NCBI GenBank assembly: GCA_018001635.1
Contig: JAGNHS010000013.1
Span: forward strand, 1 to 57,211
Origin: Pseudomonadota bacterium
Lineage (GTDB): Bacteria > Bdellovibrionota > UBA2428
Length of the DNA: 57,211 nucleotides
Reading direction: 5' to 3'
The notes below the pieces were generated by a model. That model searched no databases, was not told where the DNA came from, and saw only the letters and a list, made by a program, of their open reading frames with translations. Made by a program: the position numbers and the translations under genes. Positions 35,110 to 42,877 of the stretch are shown here, piece by piece (position 1 is the first letter of the stretch; the number at the start of each line of letters is the position of its first letter).

Positions 35110-35867
35110 TGTTATTTAAAAAAAGTTTTTTTTCTTTTTTGATATTGATTACGCTTGATTCCGTTTTTGCTGAACAGAATATTATTCCTCCATTGCGTGG
35201 TCCCATTATTGATGAAGCTAAGTTGCTAACCCCAGCACAAGAGCAAGCCTTGAGTCGCGAACTTTTGCTTTATCCTCCCTACGTTCAGCTACAGATTTGG
35301 ATCGTTAAAGATCTATTAGACGAACCCATTGAGAGTTTGAGCATTAGGGCGGTTGATTCTTGGAAATTAGGAACAGAAAAGAGTGATAACGGGGCTTTGT
35401 TGTTAGTGGCCGTCGATAATCGAAAAATGAGAATAGAAGTGGGCCAAGGTTTAGAAGCTAAAATACCCGACGCCATCGCGGGACGTCTCCTGGATCATGT
35501 TTTGCGGCCCTTGTTTCGCCAAGGTGACTTTTATGGAGGACTTCATTTAGTTTCCCGCAAAATATTTGAATATGCTGGAGGTGATTTGCAAGTTTTGCCT
35601 CAAGATAAATCTTTAGAAAGAATTCAAAGACGACAAAAATCTTCTGGCTGGGAGCTACTTTTGTTTCTATTGTTTTTTGTTATTTTCTTTTTAAATTTCT
35701 TGTTTCCATTTTTTGGGCGATCACGCAGGCGCTTTGGCTCTCATTGGGGTCCATCCTCTTTTGGTTCAGGGGGGTGGAGCGGCGGCGGAGGCAGTTGGGG
35801 TGGGGGCTCCTCTTGGGGCGGCGATGGGGGCGGCTTTAGCGGTGGGGGCTCGTCTAGCTCATGGTAA
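35109..35867 (+). CDS. TPM-domain (YgcG-type) membrane protein
   Basis: 252 residues from a GTG start overlapping lemA. A signal peptide ends at VFAEQ. The TPM domain (about 25-150) has LRGPIIDEAKLLTPAQEQALSREL, LQIWIVKDL, NGALLLVAVDNRKMRIEVGQGLE and IPDAIAGRLL. One membrane helix follows (about 185-203, LLFLLFFVIFFLNFLFPFF), then a basic stretch and a Gly/Ser/Trp-rich tail (GGGSWGGGSSWGG). YgcG relatives are paired with LemA in many bacteria; some TPM proteins act in photosystem II repair in plants. Function here is unknown. Confidence 0.92.
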   Translation: MLFKKSFFSFLILITLDSVFAEQNIIPPLRGPIIDEAKLLTPAQEQALSRELLLYPPYVQLQIWIVKDLLDEPIESLSIRAVDSWKLGTEKSDNGALLLVAVDNRKMRIEVGQGLEAKIPDAIAGRLLDHVLRPLFRQGDFYGGLHLVSRKIFEYAGGDLQVLPQDKSLERIQRRQKSSGWELLLFLLFFVIFFLNFLFPFFGRSRRRFGSHWGPSSFGSGGWSGGGGSWGGGSSWGGDGGGFSGGGSSSSW

Positions 35868-36511
35868 ATATTTTTAATAAGCACACTTTGGATTTAAAGT
35901 TTTCTGTGAATTTTAAGAAAAAACTAGAAGAGCAAATTCAGTTGATTGAAAATGAGTCGGCTGTTGAAATCGTACCTGTTTTTGTAGAGCGTTCTTCGGA
36001 TTATATAGATTTTAGACGTTTTTATGCATTGTTGTTGATGTTGTTATTCTTGTTGATGGAAAGATTTCTCCCTGTGGGGAGTGGCTCCATATTTTCAGAT
36101 TGGGGATTGGCTACTCTCTTATCGACTCTAGCTTTTTTCTTTTGGGATTACTGTCCTCAGTATTTGCTTCCGGCGATTCCCAAAGAAGAGCGTTTTAAAA
36201 GAGTTTATCAGGGAGCTAATGCCTCTTTTGTTAAGAATGAAGTTTTTGCTACACGCCAGCGAAGTGGAATATTGATTTACATTTCTTTGTTAGAAAAGAG
36301 TGTTTTGATTTTGGCAGACAAGGGTTTTAAAAATAAAGTCCCAGATACGCTTTGGACGGAACTCTCGCAATCTTTGGCTCAAGATTTTGATGCGGAAAAT
36401 CCTGGCCACAGCTTTTTTAAAGCCTTAGATTCTTTTAAGGGAAAGTTTCAAAGTATTTTCCCTCGTGAAGCTGATGATCCCAATGAGTTGCCTGATAATT
36501 TAAGAGAATGA
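35861..36511 (+). CDS. Second TPM-domain membrane protein
   Basis: 216 residues, starting inside the end of the preceding TPM gene (7-bp overlap). The soluble N-terminus (LKFSVNFKKKLEEQIQLIENESAVEIVPVFVERSSDY) is followed by two membrane helices (about 52-70 and 80-98). The second half of the TPM fold follows, with SGILIYISLLEKSVLILADKGFKNKVPDTLWTEL. This split-TPM arrangement with internal helices is typical of the third gene in lemA-TPM-TPM operons. It ends 13 bp from a convergent gene. Confidence 0.88.
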   Translation: MVNIFNKHTLDLKFSVNFKKKLEEQIQLIENESAVEIVPVFVERSSDYIDFRRFYALLLMLLFLLMERFLPVGSGSIFSDWGLATLLSTLAFFFWDYCPQYLLPAIPKEERFKRVYQGANASFVKNEVFATRQRSGILIYISLLEKSVLILADKGFKNKVPDTLWTELSQSLAQDFDAENPGHSFFKALDSFKGKFQSIFPREADDPNELPDNLRE

Positions 36512-36524
36512 TTTTAAGGTTGCT

Positions 36525-37016
36525 TTAACGACATGTGAGTCGATAATTTTTCTTTTTACCAAATAGATAGAGCGAAGCGTTGGGTACTAATTTCACCCCC
36601 GCTTGCGTTACGTGTTCAATTTGAATTTTTTCTCCGGTGTATTCTCGGAGCGTTAAGTAAAACCAGAAATTTCCGCGAGCGTATTCGATAGGAAGCATAG
36701 CGAGTTGATCGTTTTTTTTATTGTCCTTGGACTCTTTTGAATTTTCGATTTCTTCAAAAAAGAACAAATTTGAGAAAGTATTAAAATGAGGGACTTCTAC
36801 CTTTTCAAGCTCATGCCGAGAGAGGTCGAAATTTTGAATTTTTTTAAAGTCTTTAGATTCAATTTCTAATTTGCAGTCGCGATTGTAGATTTCGTACATA
36901 AAAGGAGCTGAAATTTCGTTGTTTTTCTGACCTACGATTTGCTTATCCGTAACGGCGCTAAAGTGGCTGAGCGAAATAGCAAATAAAAGCGTGTGACTTT
37001 TCTTCTTAAGAGTCAT
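36525..37016 (-). CDS. Exported protein of unknown function
   Basis: 163 residues. A short basic-hydrophobic N-terminus (KKKSHTLLFAISLSHFSAV) could be a weak signal peptide. The rest is mixed, with two Cys (RDCKLE and RLTCR at the end) and a Lys/Glu/Asn-rich middle. No family recognised. The promoter fits the leaderless pattern: TTGACG, 17 bp, TATTCC, 8 nt, ATG. It lies convergent to the TPM operon and downstream of secG, but has its own likely promoter. Confidence 0.6.
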   Translation of the reverse strand: MTLKKKSHTLLFAISLSHFSAVTDKQIVGQKNNEISAPFMYEIYNRDCKLEIESKDFKKIQNFDLSRHELEKVEVPHFNTFSNLFFFEEIENSKESKDNKKNDQLAMLPIEYARGNFWFYLTLREYTGEKIQIEHVTQAGVKLVPNASLYLFGKKKNYRLTCR

Positions 37017-37024
37017 GAGGAACT

Positions 37025-37053
37025 GGAATAAGCTAAAAAACGCATAGCGTCAA
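37025..37053 (-). promoter_or_regulatory. Putative promoter of the 163-residue exported protein
   Basis: Reading on the minus strand, TTGACG (37053-37048), 17 bp, TATTCC (37030-37025), then 8 nt to the ATG at 37016. There is no Shine-Dalgarno sequence. Confidence 0.45.
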
Positions 37054-37071
37054 ATAACTTGTTTGCGCTGA

Positions 37072-37407
37072 TTAGTTGCCAGGGGTAGTGCTGGGAGCGG
37101 GAGCGCTTTCAGTTGGAGCTGGAGCTGGTGCCGGGGGCACAGGAACTGAAGAGGCACTGCCTTCAATGACGGAAGTTTTAGAGCGCACAATTGCATTTCT
37201 GCTCAAGTAAAGAGAGCTCAGCATGAGAAAAGCTGCGAAGGCCATTGTTGCCTTGAATAGAAAACTCGTACCACCGGAAGTGCCCATGCTAGCATTGGAA
37301 GCACTGGAGGCCATGAAGGAACTTCCTTTAGAAGCGGGCTGAAGAAGCACGGCTGAAACTAGTAGAATGCAGGAAATGACTTGAAGGACTGTGATGAAAG
37401 TTTCCAT
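37072..37407 (-). CDS. secG: Preprotein translocase subunit SecG
   Basis: 111 residues. Two membrane helices (about 4-22 and 50-68) flank the conserved loop LLQPASKGSSFMASS...MGTSGGTSFLFKATMAFAAFLML. SecG is the small SecYEG subunit that assists preprotein translocation. The C-terminus is extended by a Pro/Ala-rich tail (VPVPPAPAPAPTESAPAP), common in SecG. It is the last gene of the glycolytic operon. Its ribosome site (GAGGCGG) lies inside the 3' end of an unannotated 30-codon ORF whose stop is 4 bp upstream. Confidence 0.95.
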   Translation of the reverse strand: METFITVLQVISCILLVSAVLLQPASKGSSFMASSASNASMGTSGGTSFLFKATMAFAAFLMLSSLYLSRNAIVRSKTSVIEGSASSVPVPPAPAPAPTESAPAPSTTPGN

Positions 37408-37411
37408 GAAT

Positions 37412-37504
37412 TTAGAAGCCGCCTCGACCCATTGAGCCCATAACTAAAAAGGCAAGAAATCCAAGAAGTAATACAGATAGGGTGAGTACTGGGGAAACAA
37501 TCAT
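37412..37504 (-). CDS. Unannotated 30-residue membrane peptide between tpiA and secG
   Basis: 30 codons: MIVSPVLTLSVLLLGFLAFL then VMGSMGRGGF and TAA. One hydrophobic helix (about 5-22) with a short basic Gly-rich end predicts a single-pass inner-membrane peptide. The ATG has AGGTGG 6 nt upstream, better than several genes here, and the stop is 4 bp before the secG ATG, giving an evenly spaced operon. It is below the usual size cutoff of gene callers. No family recognised; a SecG-associated or stand-alone small membrane protein is possible. Confidence 0.65.
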   Translation of the reverse strand: MIVSPVLTLSVLLLGFLAFLVMGSMGRGGF

Positions 37505-37521
37505 ATCGCCACCTTTTTATC

Positions 37522-38262
37522 TTAACTGCTTAGGCCAGTCAAACATTCGTGTAGGGCCGCGAAACTCTTAGGATCTAGAGAGGCGCCCCCCACTAAACCA
37601 CCGCTAACTTCAGCGAAACCGGCAATAGCTGCGAAATTATCGGTTTTCACAGAGCCGCCATAGAGAATTGGAAATTTAGAATTATGTTCAGCGCAAATAT
37701 CTATAATTCCGCGATGTGTTTCTTGAATTTGTTCAAGACTAGCAGTCACTCCCGTGCCTATGGCCCAAATGGGTTCATAGGCGATCATGAATTTGTCTTT
37801 ATGTTGAGCTTTGAGTTCGCTGAGTACGGGTTTGAGTTGTTCGGCTAAAACTTTAAGAGTTTTGTCGGCTTTGCGTTCTTCTAAACTTTCACCAATGCAG
37901 TAAATAACTTCTAAGTCATTTTCTAAGGCATTGAGAATTCTTTTTAAGCAAGTGGCGGTGCTTTCTCCGAAGTATTGTCTTCGTTCACTATGGCCAATTA
38001 ATGTTCCGGTGATTCCAAGTTCTTTGATTTGTTTTGGGGCTATTTCTCCGGTGAAGGCCCCTTCGTTGGCCCAAGCGCAGTTCTGAGAAAAAACACTAAT
38101 ATTTTTTTCTTGGGCTAGAGGGGCTGCGGTTTCGAGCAACGTAGGGCTTGTTGCTATAATGACTCTCACATTTTTTTTGTGAGTGAGTGTGACATCCTTG
38201 AAAAATTGGCGACACTCTTCTCGTGTCTTAAACATTTTCCAGTTTGCGGCTAATATTTTCAT
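37522..38262 (-). CDS. tpiA: Triose-phosphate isomerase
   Basis: 246 residues. TIM interconverts dihydroxyacetone phosphate and glyceraldehyde 3-phosphate. Catalytic residues are visible: Lys in ILAANWKMFK, His in LIGHSERRQYF, and Glu in MIAYEPIWAIGTG. The phosphate loop appears as LYGGSVKTDN and GLVGGASLD. Length is normal. It is third in gap-pgk-tpiA, 9 bp after pgk, and is followed by the small membrane ORF and secG. Confidence 0.97.
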   Translation of the reverse strand: MKILAANWKMFKTREECRQFFKDVTLTHKKNVRVIIATSPTLLETAAPLAQEKNISVFSQNCAWANEGAFTGEIAPKQIKELGITGTLIGHSERRQYFGESTATCLKRILNALENDLEVIYCIGESLEERKADKTLKVLAEQLKPVLSELKAQHKDKFMIAYEPIWAIGTGVTASLEQIQETHRGIIDICAEHNSKFPILYGGSVKTDNFAAIAGFAEVSGGLVGGASLDPKSFAALHECLTGLSS

Positions 38263-38271
38263 TCGAAATCC

Positions 38272-39492
38272 TTATCGATAAATTTTAAGAGCATCAATTC
38301 CAGGCATTGGAGCACCTTCAATCATCTCAAGACTGGCACCGCCTCCGGTAGATATGTGATGGAAGGCTGAGCTTAATCCCATTTGATTGACGGCTGCTAC
38401 GCTATCGCCACCACCACAAATTTTGAGGCCAATGGGAAGATCGGCGAGGGCGCGAGCCATGGCTAAAGTCCCTGTATCAAAGGGAGGCTTTTCAAAAACA
38501 CCCATGGGTCCATTCCAGAAAAGTGTCTGAAGTCCGATCAATTCTTTTTTATAGAGTTCGCAAGTTTTAGGGCCGATATCGAGACCAATTTTTCCTGCGG
38601 GAATATGGGCGTTGATTGTGTCTTCGGCTGGGCCTGGGTTGTCGAAACTATTTCCAATTTTATGGTCAACAGGAAGAAAAATCTTGCAATGAGCTTCTTC
38701 GGCGCGTTTGAGAAGTTTTTTACAAAGATCAATTTTGTCGGGTTCGACTCTGGATTCACCCACTTCTACGTTGAGAGCTCGTAAGAATGTGTAGGCCATG
38801 GCGCCACCGATGAATATTTTAGAACACTTGTTTACGAAAGTTTCGATAACTTTAATTTTGTCGCTCACTTTGGCTCCGCCTAAGAGAGCTCCCATGGGGC
38901 GTTGAGGATTATTCATGAGCGCGCCTAGCGCAGAAATTTCTTTTTCAAGTAAGAAACCAGCCGCACGATTTTGCATCATGGCAGGAAGGGCTTGTACACT
39001 CGCATGGGCTCTATGACATGTTCCAAAAGCATCGTTCACATACGCATCACACAAATGAGAAAGCTTTGTGGCGAATTCTACGGAATTGGACTCTTCGCCA
39101 GGATGAAATCGCAAATTTTCAAGAACGAGAATTTGTCCGGCTTTAAGTTCTTTACTGAGATGTTGAACGGCATGACCGACACATTCGTGTGAAAAAAGAG
39201 TTTCTTTTCCAAGAAGCTCACCTAATTTATCAGCTACAACTTCCATGGAGGCCGTGGGATCGACTTTCCCCTTAGGTCTCCCTAAATGAGAAGCGCAAAT
39301 AACTTTGGCTCCTTTTTCTAAAAGGGCACTGATGGTGGGCAATGCTGCTTTAATGCGAGTGTCGTCTTTGATGACGCCATTTTTAATGGGAACGTTAAAG
39401 TCGACTCTTAAAAATACTCTTTTGGATTCAACATCTAAATCCGCGAGAGTGCGTATATATTCGCCGCCTGGATAATCTTTTAAACTAAACAT
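38272..39492 (-). CDS. pgk: Phosphoglycerate kinase
   Basis: 406 residues. PGK transfers phosphate from 1,3-bisphosphoglycerate to ADP. Substrate-binding signatures: KRVFLRVDFNVPIKNG near the N-terminus, ASHLGRPKG, ENLRFHPGEESN, and FGTCHRAHAS. The nucleotide domain has GGAKVSDKI and the terminal GGGDSVAAVN, then HISTGGGASLEMIEG. The start is ATG 39492, 8 bp after gap. Complete and ordinary. Confidence 0.97.
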   Translation of the reverse strand: MFSLKDYPGGEYIRTLADLDVESKRVFLRVDFNVPIKNGVIKDDTRIKAALPTISALLEKGAKVICASHLGRPKGKVDPTASMEVVADKLGELLGKETLFSHECVGHAVQHLSKELKAGQILVLENLRFHPGEESNSVEFATKLSHLCDAYVNDAFGTCHRAHASVQALPAMMQNRAAGFLLEKEISALGALMNNPQRPMGALLGGAKVSDKIKVIETFVNKCSKIFIGGAMAYTFLRALNVEVGESRVEPDKIDLCKKLLKRAEEAHCKIFLPVDHKIGNSFDNPGPAEDTINAHIPAGKIGLDIGPKTCELYKKELIGLQTLFWNGPMGVFEKPPFDTGTLAMARALADLPIGLKICGGGDSVAAVNQMGLSSAFHHISTGGGASLEMIEGAPMPGIDALKIYR

Positions 39493-39500
39493 CGCGCAAT

Positions 39501-40526
39501 TTACTTCGAAGCCATATAAGCAGCGAGGTCTAACATTCTGTTGGAAAATCCAACTTCATTATCATACCAGCTACAGACTTTAACCATTGTGCCTTTTGAG
39601 TCCGAACCCTCTGACATGACATTGGTTAAGTCTAAGTCGACAATCGAGCTGTTGCGATTTCCAATGAAGTCGCTAGAAACAAGAGGCTCATCAGTGGTTT
39701 CAAGAACTCCTTTGAGTTCTTCTCGAGCGGCTTGAATGAGGGCTTCATTAATCTCTTCTTTGCTGACTTTTGTTTTAAGTGTCACAACAAAATCTGTGAA
39801 AGAAACGTCAGCGGTTGGTACACGAATAGAAAATCCATCGAGTTTCCCTTCGAGTTCCGGAATCACTTTTCCGACAGTTTTAGCGGCACCTGTTGTGGTT
39901 GGAATCATGCTAACAGCTGCAGCCCGAGCGCGGCGGTGATCAGAGTGAACGTTGTCTAGGAGACGTTGATCGCTTGTATAACTGTGAACCGTGGTCATAA
40001 GTCCGCGTTCAATTCCGAATTTTTTATTTAGAACGTAGGCGATGGGCGCTAAGCAGTTTGTAGTGCAAGAAGCGTTGCTAATAACAGTATGTTTTGCGGC
40101 GTCGTAAACTTTATGATTTACACCCATAACAATGGTGGCATCGACTCCTTTGGCAGGAGCAGAAACTATAACTTTTTTTGCGCCAGCTTTAAGGTGGGTA
40201 GACGCACTGTCTTTGTCTGTGAAGCGGCCTGTGCATTCGAATACAACATCAACACCCAATTTGGCCCAAGGGAGATTTTCGGGTTTGCTTTCTTTGCAAA
40301 CTAAAATGCGTTGGCCGTCTATGGTGATGCTTTCAGCGTCGGATTTAACTTCTAGTGGGAGAGTTCCATGGAGTGAGTCGCGTTTCACGAGAAAGGCGAG
40401 GTCTTTGGGAGTGCTGAGATCGTTGACTGCAACGAGTTCGAGTTTTTCTCTGAGGTTTTTTTGAAGAAATAATTCTCTAGTGATGATTCGTCCGATACGT
40501 CCAAAACCATTGATTGCAATTTTCAT
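39501..40526 (-). CDS. gap: Glyceraldehyde-3-phosphate dehydrogenase
   Basis: 341 residues. The NAD-binding start is MKIAINGFGRIGR, the catalytic Cys is in SNASCTTNCLAP, and the VHSYTSDQRLLD segment and AVSMIPTTTGAAKTVGKVIPEL follow; the end is SWYDNEVGFSNRMLDLA. It is first gene of the glycolytic operon, with AGGAG 5 nt before the ATG and a sigma70-like promoter about 55-85 bp upstream. NAD versus NADP preference was not judged. Confidence 0.97.
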   Translation of the reverse strand: MKIAINGFGRIGRIITRELFLQKNLREKLELVAVNDLSTPKDLAFLVKRDSLHGTLPLEVKSDAESITIDGQRILVCKESKPENLPWAKLGVDVVFECTGRFTDKDSASTHLKAGAKKVIVSAPAKGVDATIVMGVNHKVYDAAKHTVISNASCTTNCLAPIAYVLNKKFGIERGLMTTVHSYTSDQRLLDNVHSDHRRARAAAVSMIPTTTGAAKTVGKVIPELEGKLDGFSIRVPTADVSFTDFVVTLKTKVSKEEINEALIQAAREELKGVLETTDEPLVSSDFIGNRNSSIVDLDLTNVMSEGSDSKGTMVKVCSWYDNEVGFSNRMLDLAAYMASK

Positions 40527-40580
40527 TATGACTCCTTTGTTGCACTAAAGCCTAAGACAAATACGGCTTAGAGCGCTGAA

Positions 40581-40610
40581 AGAATAGTCGTTCATGGGAT
40601 CGTGGGTCAA
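40581..40610 (-). promoter_or_regulatory. Putative gap operon promoter
   Basis: On the minus strand, TTGACC (40610-40605), 18 bp, TATTCT (40586-40581). This leaves a leader of roughly 50 nt containing AAGCC/GGCTT, which could form a small hairpin, and the AGGAG ribosome site of gap. Confidence 0.55.
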
Positions 40611-40656
40611 TATCCTAGCTCAAGTGTTTGTATAAATGTTTTATGTGCACTGCGCT

Positions 40657-41661
40657 TTAACGTTTGTTACTGGCTGGACTACGTGCAGGTGCTTTTATTG
40701 TTTTAGAGTTTTTCGCCAGTTGCAGGGCGCGTTTTCTGAAAACTTCTAAGCGAGCCACTGTGAAGGCTCGATTATAGTCTCTTGTTCCATTGTAACGGCG
40801 AGTCGCTCTTTCAAATAAGCTTAACTTTCGACCACTATCTACGTCTTCAACTTCGAGTCCGTTAAATCGCAGAGATCCATTTGGGTTATTTCCGTTTTTA
40901 GAGGGGCCTGAGTTGCTAGATTGTAAATCCCCTAGATCCTCATCAGAGGAGGATCTTCTCGAAGGATCATAATAGGTGTCTTTATCGAGTTTAAGATTTT
41001 CTTGGAGTTCCCCTAAGGCACCTTCTAACTGCGCTAAATTTGCTGTGGCTAAATTAATGGCCTCCGAGGGGCTTTGACCTTCGGGTGGCTCGATGGATCC
41101 ATCCGATAAACCATCGATGTATTTGTTAATACCATCGTATACGGGAGGTGGAATGCTGCATATTCCATTGGGACAAAGAGTGTTGTTATTGTTGTTATCA
41201 TCATCGTCGTCGTTATTATTGTAATTAAAATTATTATTAAAGTTACTATTGTAATTTGAATTGTAGTTAGTGTTAAAATTGTTGTTGAAATTATAGTTGC
41301 CAAAGGGGTTGTTGTTATTATCGTCGCCCCCACCGCCATTATTATTTAAATTAGATAAATTAGAATTGTTTCCTGAGCTGGAATCAGAAGTGCTTTGTCC
41401 GGCGAGCATAGCCAGTATGCCTCCGGCGACCATTCCTACATCCAGGGCCAATTTGTCGCAGTCTTTGCTTTGTGAAATGCAAGGGGTGCTGTGACTCATC
41501 ATTCCCTGAACTCCGATACCTGTAAGAATAGTGCCGCCCATACTGGCGAGTGTTCCAGTAGCATTCATACCTTCACCTAAAACTTGTCTTTCAAAGACTA
41601 CACTTAAAAGAAAAATTAGACTGAGACTCAGTTCTAGTGTCTTCTTTCTAATATTTGTCAT
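40657..41661 (-). CDS. Asn-rich secreted protein, tandem paralogue A
   Basis: 334 residues. A signal peptide (about 1-29) ends near LGEG. The conserved N-terminal module is NATGTLASMGGTILTGIG...CDKLALDVGMVAGGILAMLAGQST. The centre is an Asn-dominated linker with Tyr/Phe/Ser, then five Asp and a further Asn run, followed by TLCPNGICSIPPP. The C-terminal module is NGLEVEDVDSGRKLSLFERATRRYNGTRDYNRAFTVARLE, then a basic tail ending PARSPASNKR. No family recognised. It begins 2 bp after the stop of paralogue B, so both form one operon. Confidence 0.75.
   Translation of the reverse strand: MTNIRKKTLELSLSLIFLLSVVFERQVLGEGMNATGTLASMGGTILTGIGVQGMMSHSTPCISQSKDCDKLALDVGMVAGGILAMLAGQSTSDSSSGNNSNLSNLNNNGGGGDDNNNNPFGNYNFNNNFNTNYNSNYNSNFNNNFNYNNNDDDDDNNNNNTLCPNGICSIPPPVYDGINKYIDGLSDGSIEPPEGQSPSEAINLATANLAQLEGALGELQENLKLDKDTYYDPSRRSSSDEDLGDLQSSNSGPSKNGNNPNGSLRFNGLEVEDVDSGRKLSLFERATRRYNGTRDYNRAFTVARLEVFRKRALQLAKNSKTIKAPARSPASNKR
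41181..41372. repeat. AT-rich trinucleotide tract encoding the Asn-rich linker
   Basis: On the coding (minus) strand this stretch is almost all AAT/AAC codons with interspersed TAT, TTT, GAT and AGT. Short AAC and GAT runs and near-repeats of (AAT/TCA) units make it prone to replication slippage. It lies inside paralogue A. Confidence 0.7.
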
Positions 41662-41663
41662 TT

Positions 41664-42710
41664 TTAATCTTTAGTGGATTTTACCGACAATGTTTTTTTA
41701 GCAGATGTTTTTATAGAGGCCGGAGATCGAGCTGTTTTGTCTTTATCTCCAGAGTTTTTCTTGGCCATGGCTTTGGCTCGTTTACGAAGTAATTCCATTT
41801 TTGCCACTGTGAAGGCGCGGTTGTAATCACGAGTTCCATTGTAGCGACGAGTGGCTCTTTCAAAGAGAGTCAGTTTTCGGCCCGTCGAAACATCTTCAGC
41901 ATCAAGGCCGTTGATTCTTACGGGACTTTGGTTTTTGGAATCCTTATTGCCTTTATTGCCGCCTAAGCTAGAGAGACCATCGTCACCAAAATTGAGTGAA
42001 CCTAGTGAAGCCAAGTTTCCAAGTCCGAGAGATTTGTCGCCTAACAGTCCACTATTTGCGGTGTCGTCGACGTCTTTATTAAGCTTGTCTTGCAATTTGC
42101 TGAGAGCATCGCTGAGTTTTGAAAGACTGGATTGAGTGGTGTCGAGAGTTTCGCCAGCGCTCATTCCATCGAAAGGACTCATGGTGCCGTTATTGAGACC
42201 ATCCGTATAAGTGCCTAAGCCAGTGTTAATATTGTTACCGACATCGCAAGTGTAAGTTCCATTTTCATCTTGAGTGCAAAATGTGTTTACATAAGGGTTG
42301 TTGCCGTTAGAATTATAATTAGAATTGTAATTATAGTTTCCATAATCGTAATTTAAATTTCCTAAGTCGCCAGTGTCACCCCCGCCACCACTCCCTAGAT
42401 TGCCCAAGTCGCTGCTTTCAGTGCCGGTGGCGGCATCGGCTGTGCTTTGTCCGGCGAGCATGGCGAGGATACCACCAGCCACCATTCCTACGTCCATAGC
42501 CATTTTTTCGCATTCGACACCTTCTGAAACACAAGGACCAGTGTGTTGCATAAGCCCGCTCACACCAATACCGGTGAGTATCGTACCGCCCATGCTGGCA
42601 AGCATACCTGTGGCATCCATTTGTCCAGAAACCGGTTTTTGATAAACGACCGCAAAGAATGCACATAGGCTCAATATCAGAGCGACAAATTGACGCGCGG
42701 CATGCGACAT
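41664..42710 (-). CDS. Asn/Gly-rich secreted protein, tandem paralogue B
   Basis: 348 residues. The signal peptide ends near VSGQ. The N-terminal module DATGMLASMGGTILTGIGVSGLM...GMVAGGILAMLAGQST and the C-terminal module NGLDAEDVSTGRKLTLFERATRRYNGTRDYNRAFTVAKME match paralogue A closely. The linker differs: Gly- and Asn/Tyr-rich, with a Cys pair (FCTQ and YTCDV). The basic tail contains KTARSPASIKTSAKK. Helical, Leu/Ser-rich sequence occupies about 190-260. The pattern (conserved ends, diverged low-complexity centre) suggests surface or envelope proteins. Confidence 0.75.
   Translation of the reverse strand: MSHAARQFVALILSLCAFFAVVYQKPVSGQMDATGMLASMGGTILTGIGVSGLMQHTGPCVSEGVECEKMAMDVGMVAGGILAMLAGQSTADAATGTESSDLGNLGSGGGGDTGDLGNLNYDYGNYNYNSNYNSNGNNPYVNTFCTQDENGTYTCDVGNNINTGLGTYTDGLNNGTMSPFDGMSAGETLDTTQSSLSKLSDALSKLQDKLNKDVDDTANSGLLGDKSLGLGNLASLGSLNFGDDGLSSLGGNKGNKDSKNQSPVRINGLDAEDVSTGRKLTLFERATRRYNGTRDYNRAFTVAKMELLRKRAKAMAKKNSGDKDKTARSPASIKTSAKKTLSVKSTKD
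42290..42362. repeat. Asn/Tyr-codon tract in paralogue B
   Basis: On the minus strand this short tract is mostly AAT/AAC and TAT codons (NYDYGNYNYNSNYNS region). It is a shorter, diverged counterpart of the tract in paralogue A. Confidence 0.6.
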
Positions 42711-42823
42711 ACCTATATTCTATCGGTATAAGCTAGGGCAAACCCGTGAAATCTTGGCTAAGAAAATGTGAAGATTTTGTATGGAAATTTGACGAGTTGA
42801 CCAAAAAAATGCAAGAAAATCTA

Positions 42824-42843
42824 AGCTAATCCCAGGATTAGCT
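42824..42843. promoter_or_regulatory. 20-bp perfect palindrome upstream of the fusion gene
   Basis: AGCTAATCC (42824-42832) and GGATTAGCT (42835-42843) flank a 2-bp centre, about 35 bp before ATG 42878 and in the divergent gap with paralogue B. TTGACC (about 42797-42802) lies just upstream. No T tract follows. Best read as an operator candidate. Confidence 0.55.
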
Positions 42844-42877
42844 AGTGTAATGTTAGACTGAGGTTTAGGTGATCTGA

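Noticed and set aside
40132..40464. 110-codon plus-strand open frame opposite gap
   Set aside because: It mirrors the highly constrained gap coding sequence, has no ribosome site and no plausible protein features.
41049..41339. 96-codon minus-strand frame rich in Thr/Ile within paralogue A
   Set aside because: It is the alternative frame of the AAT/AAC tract; low complexity explains the absence of stops.
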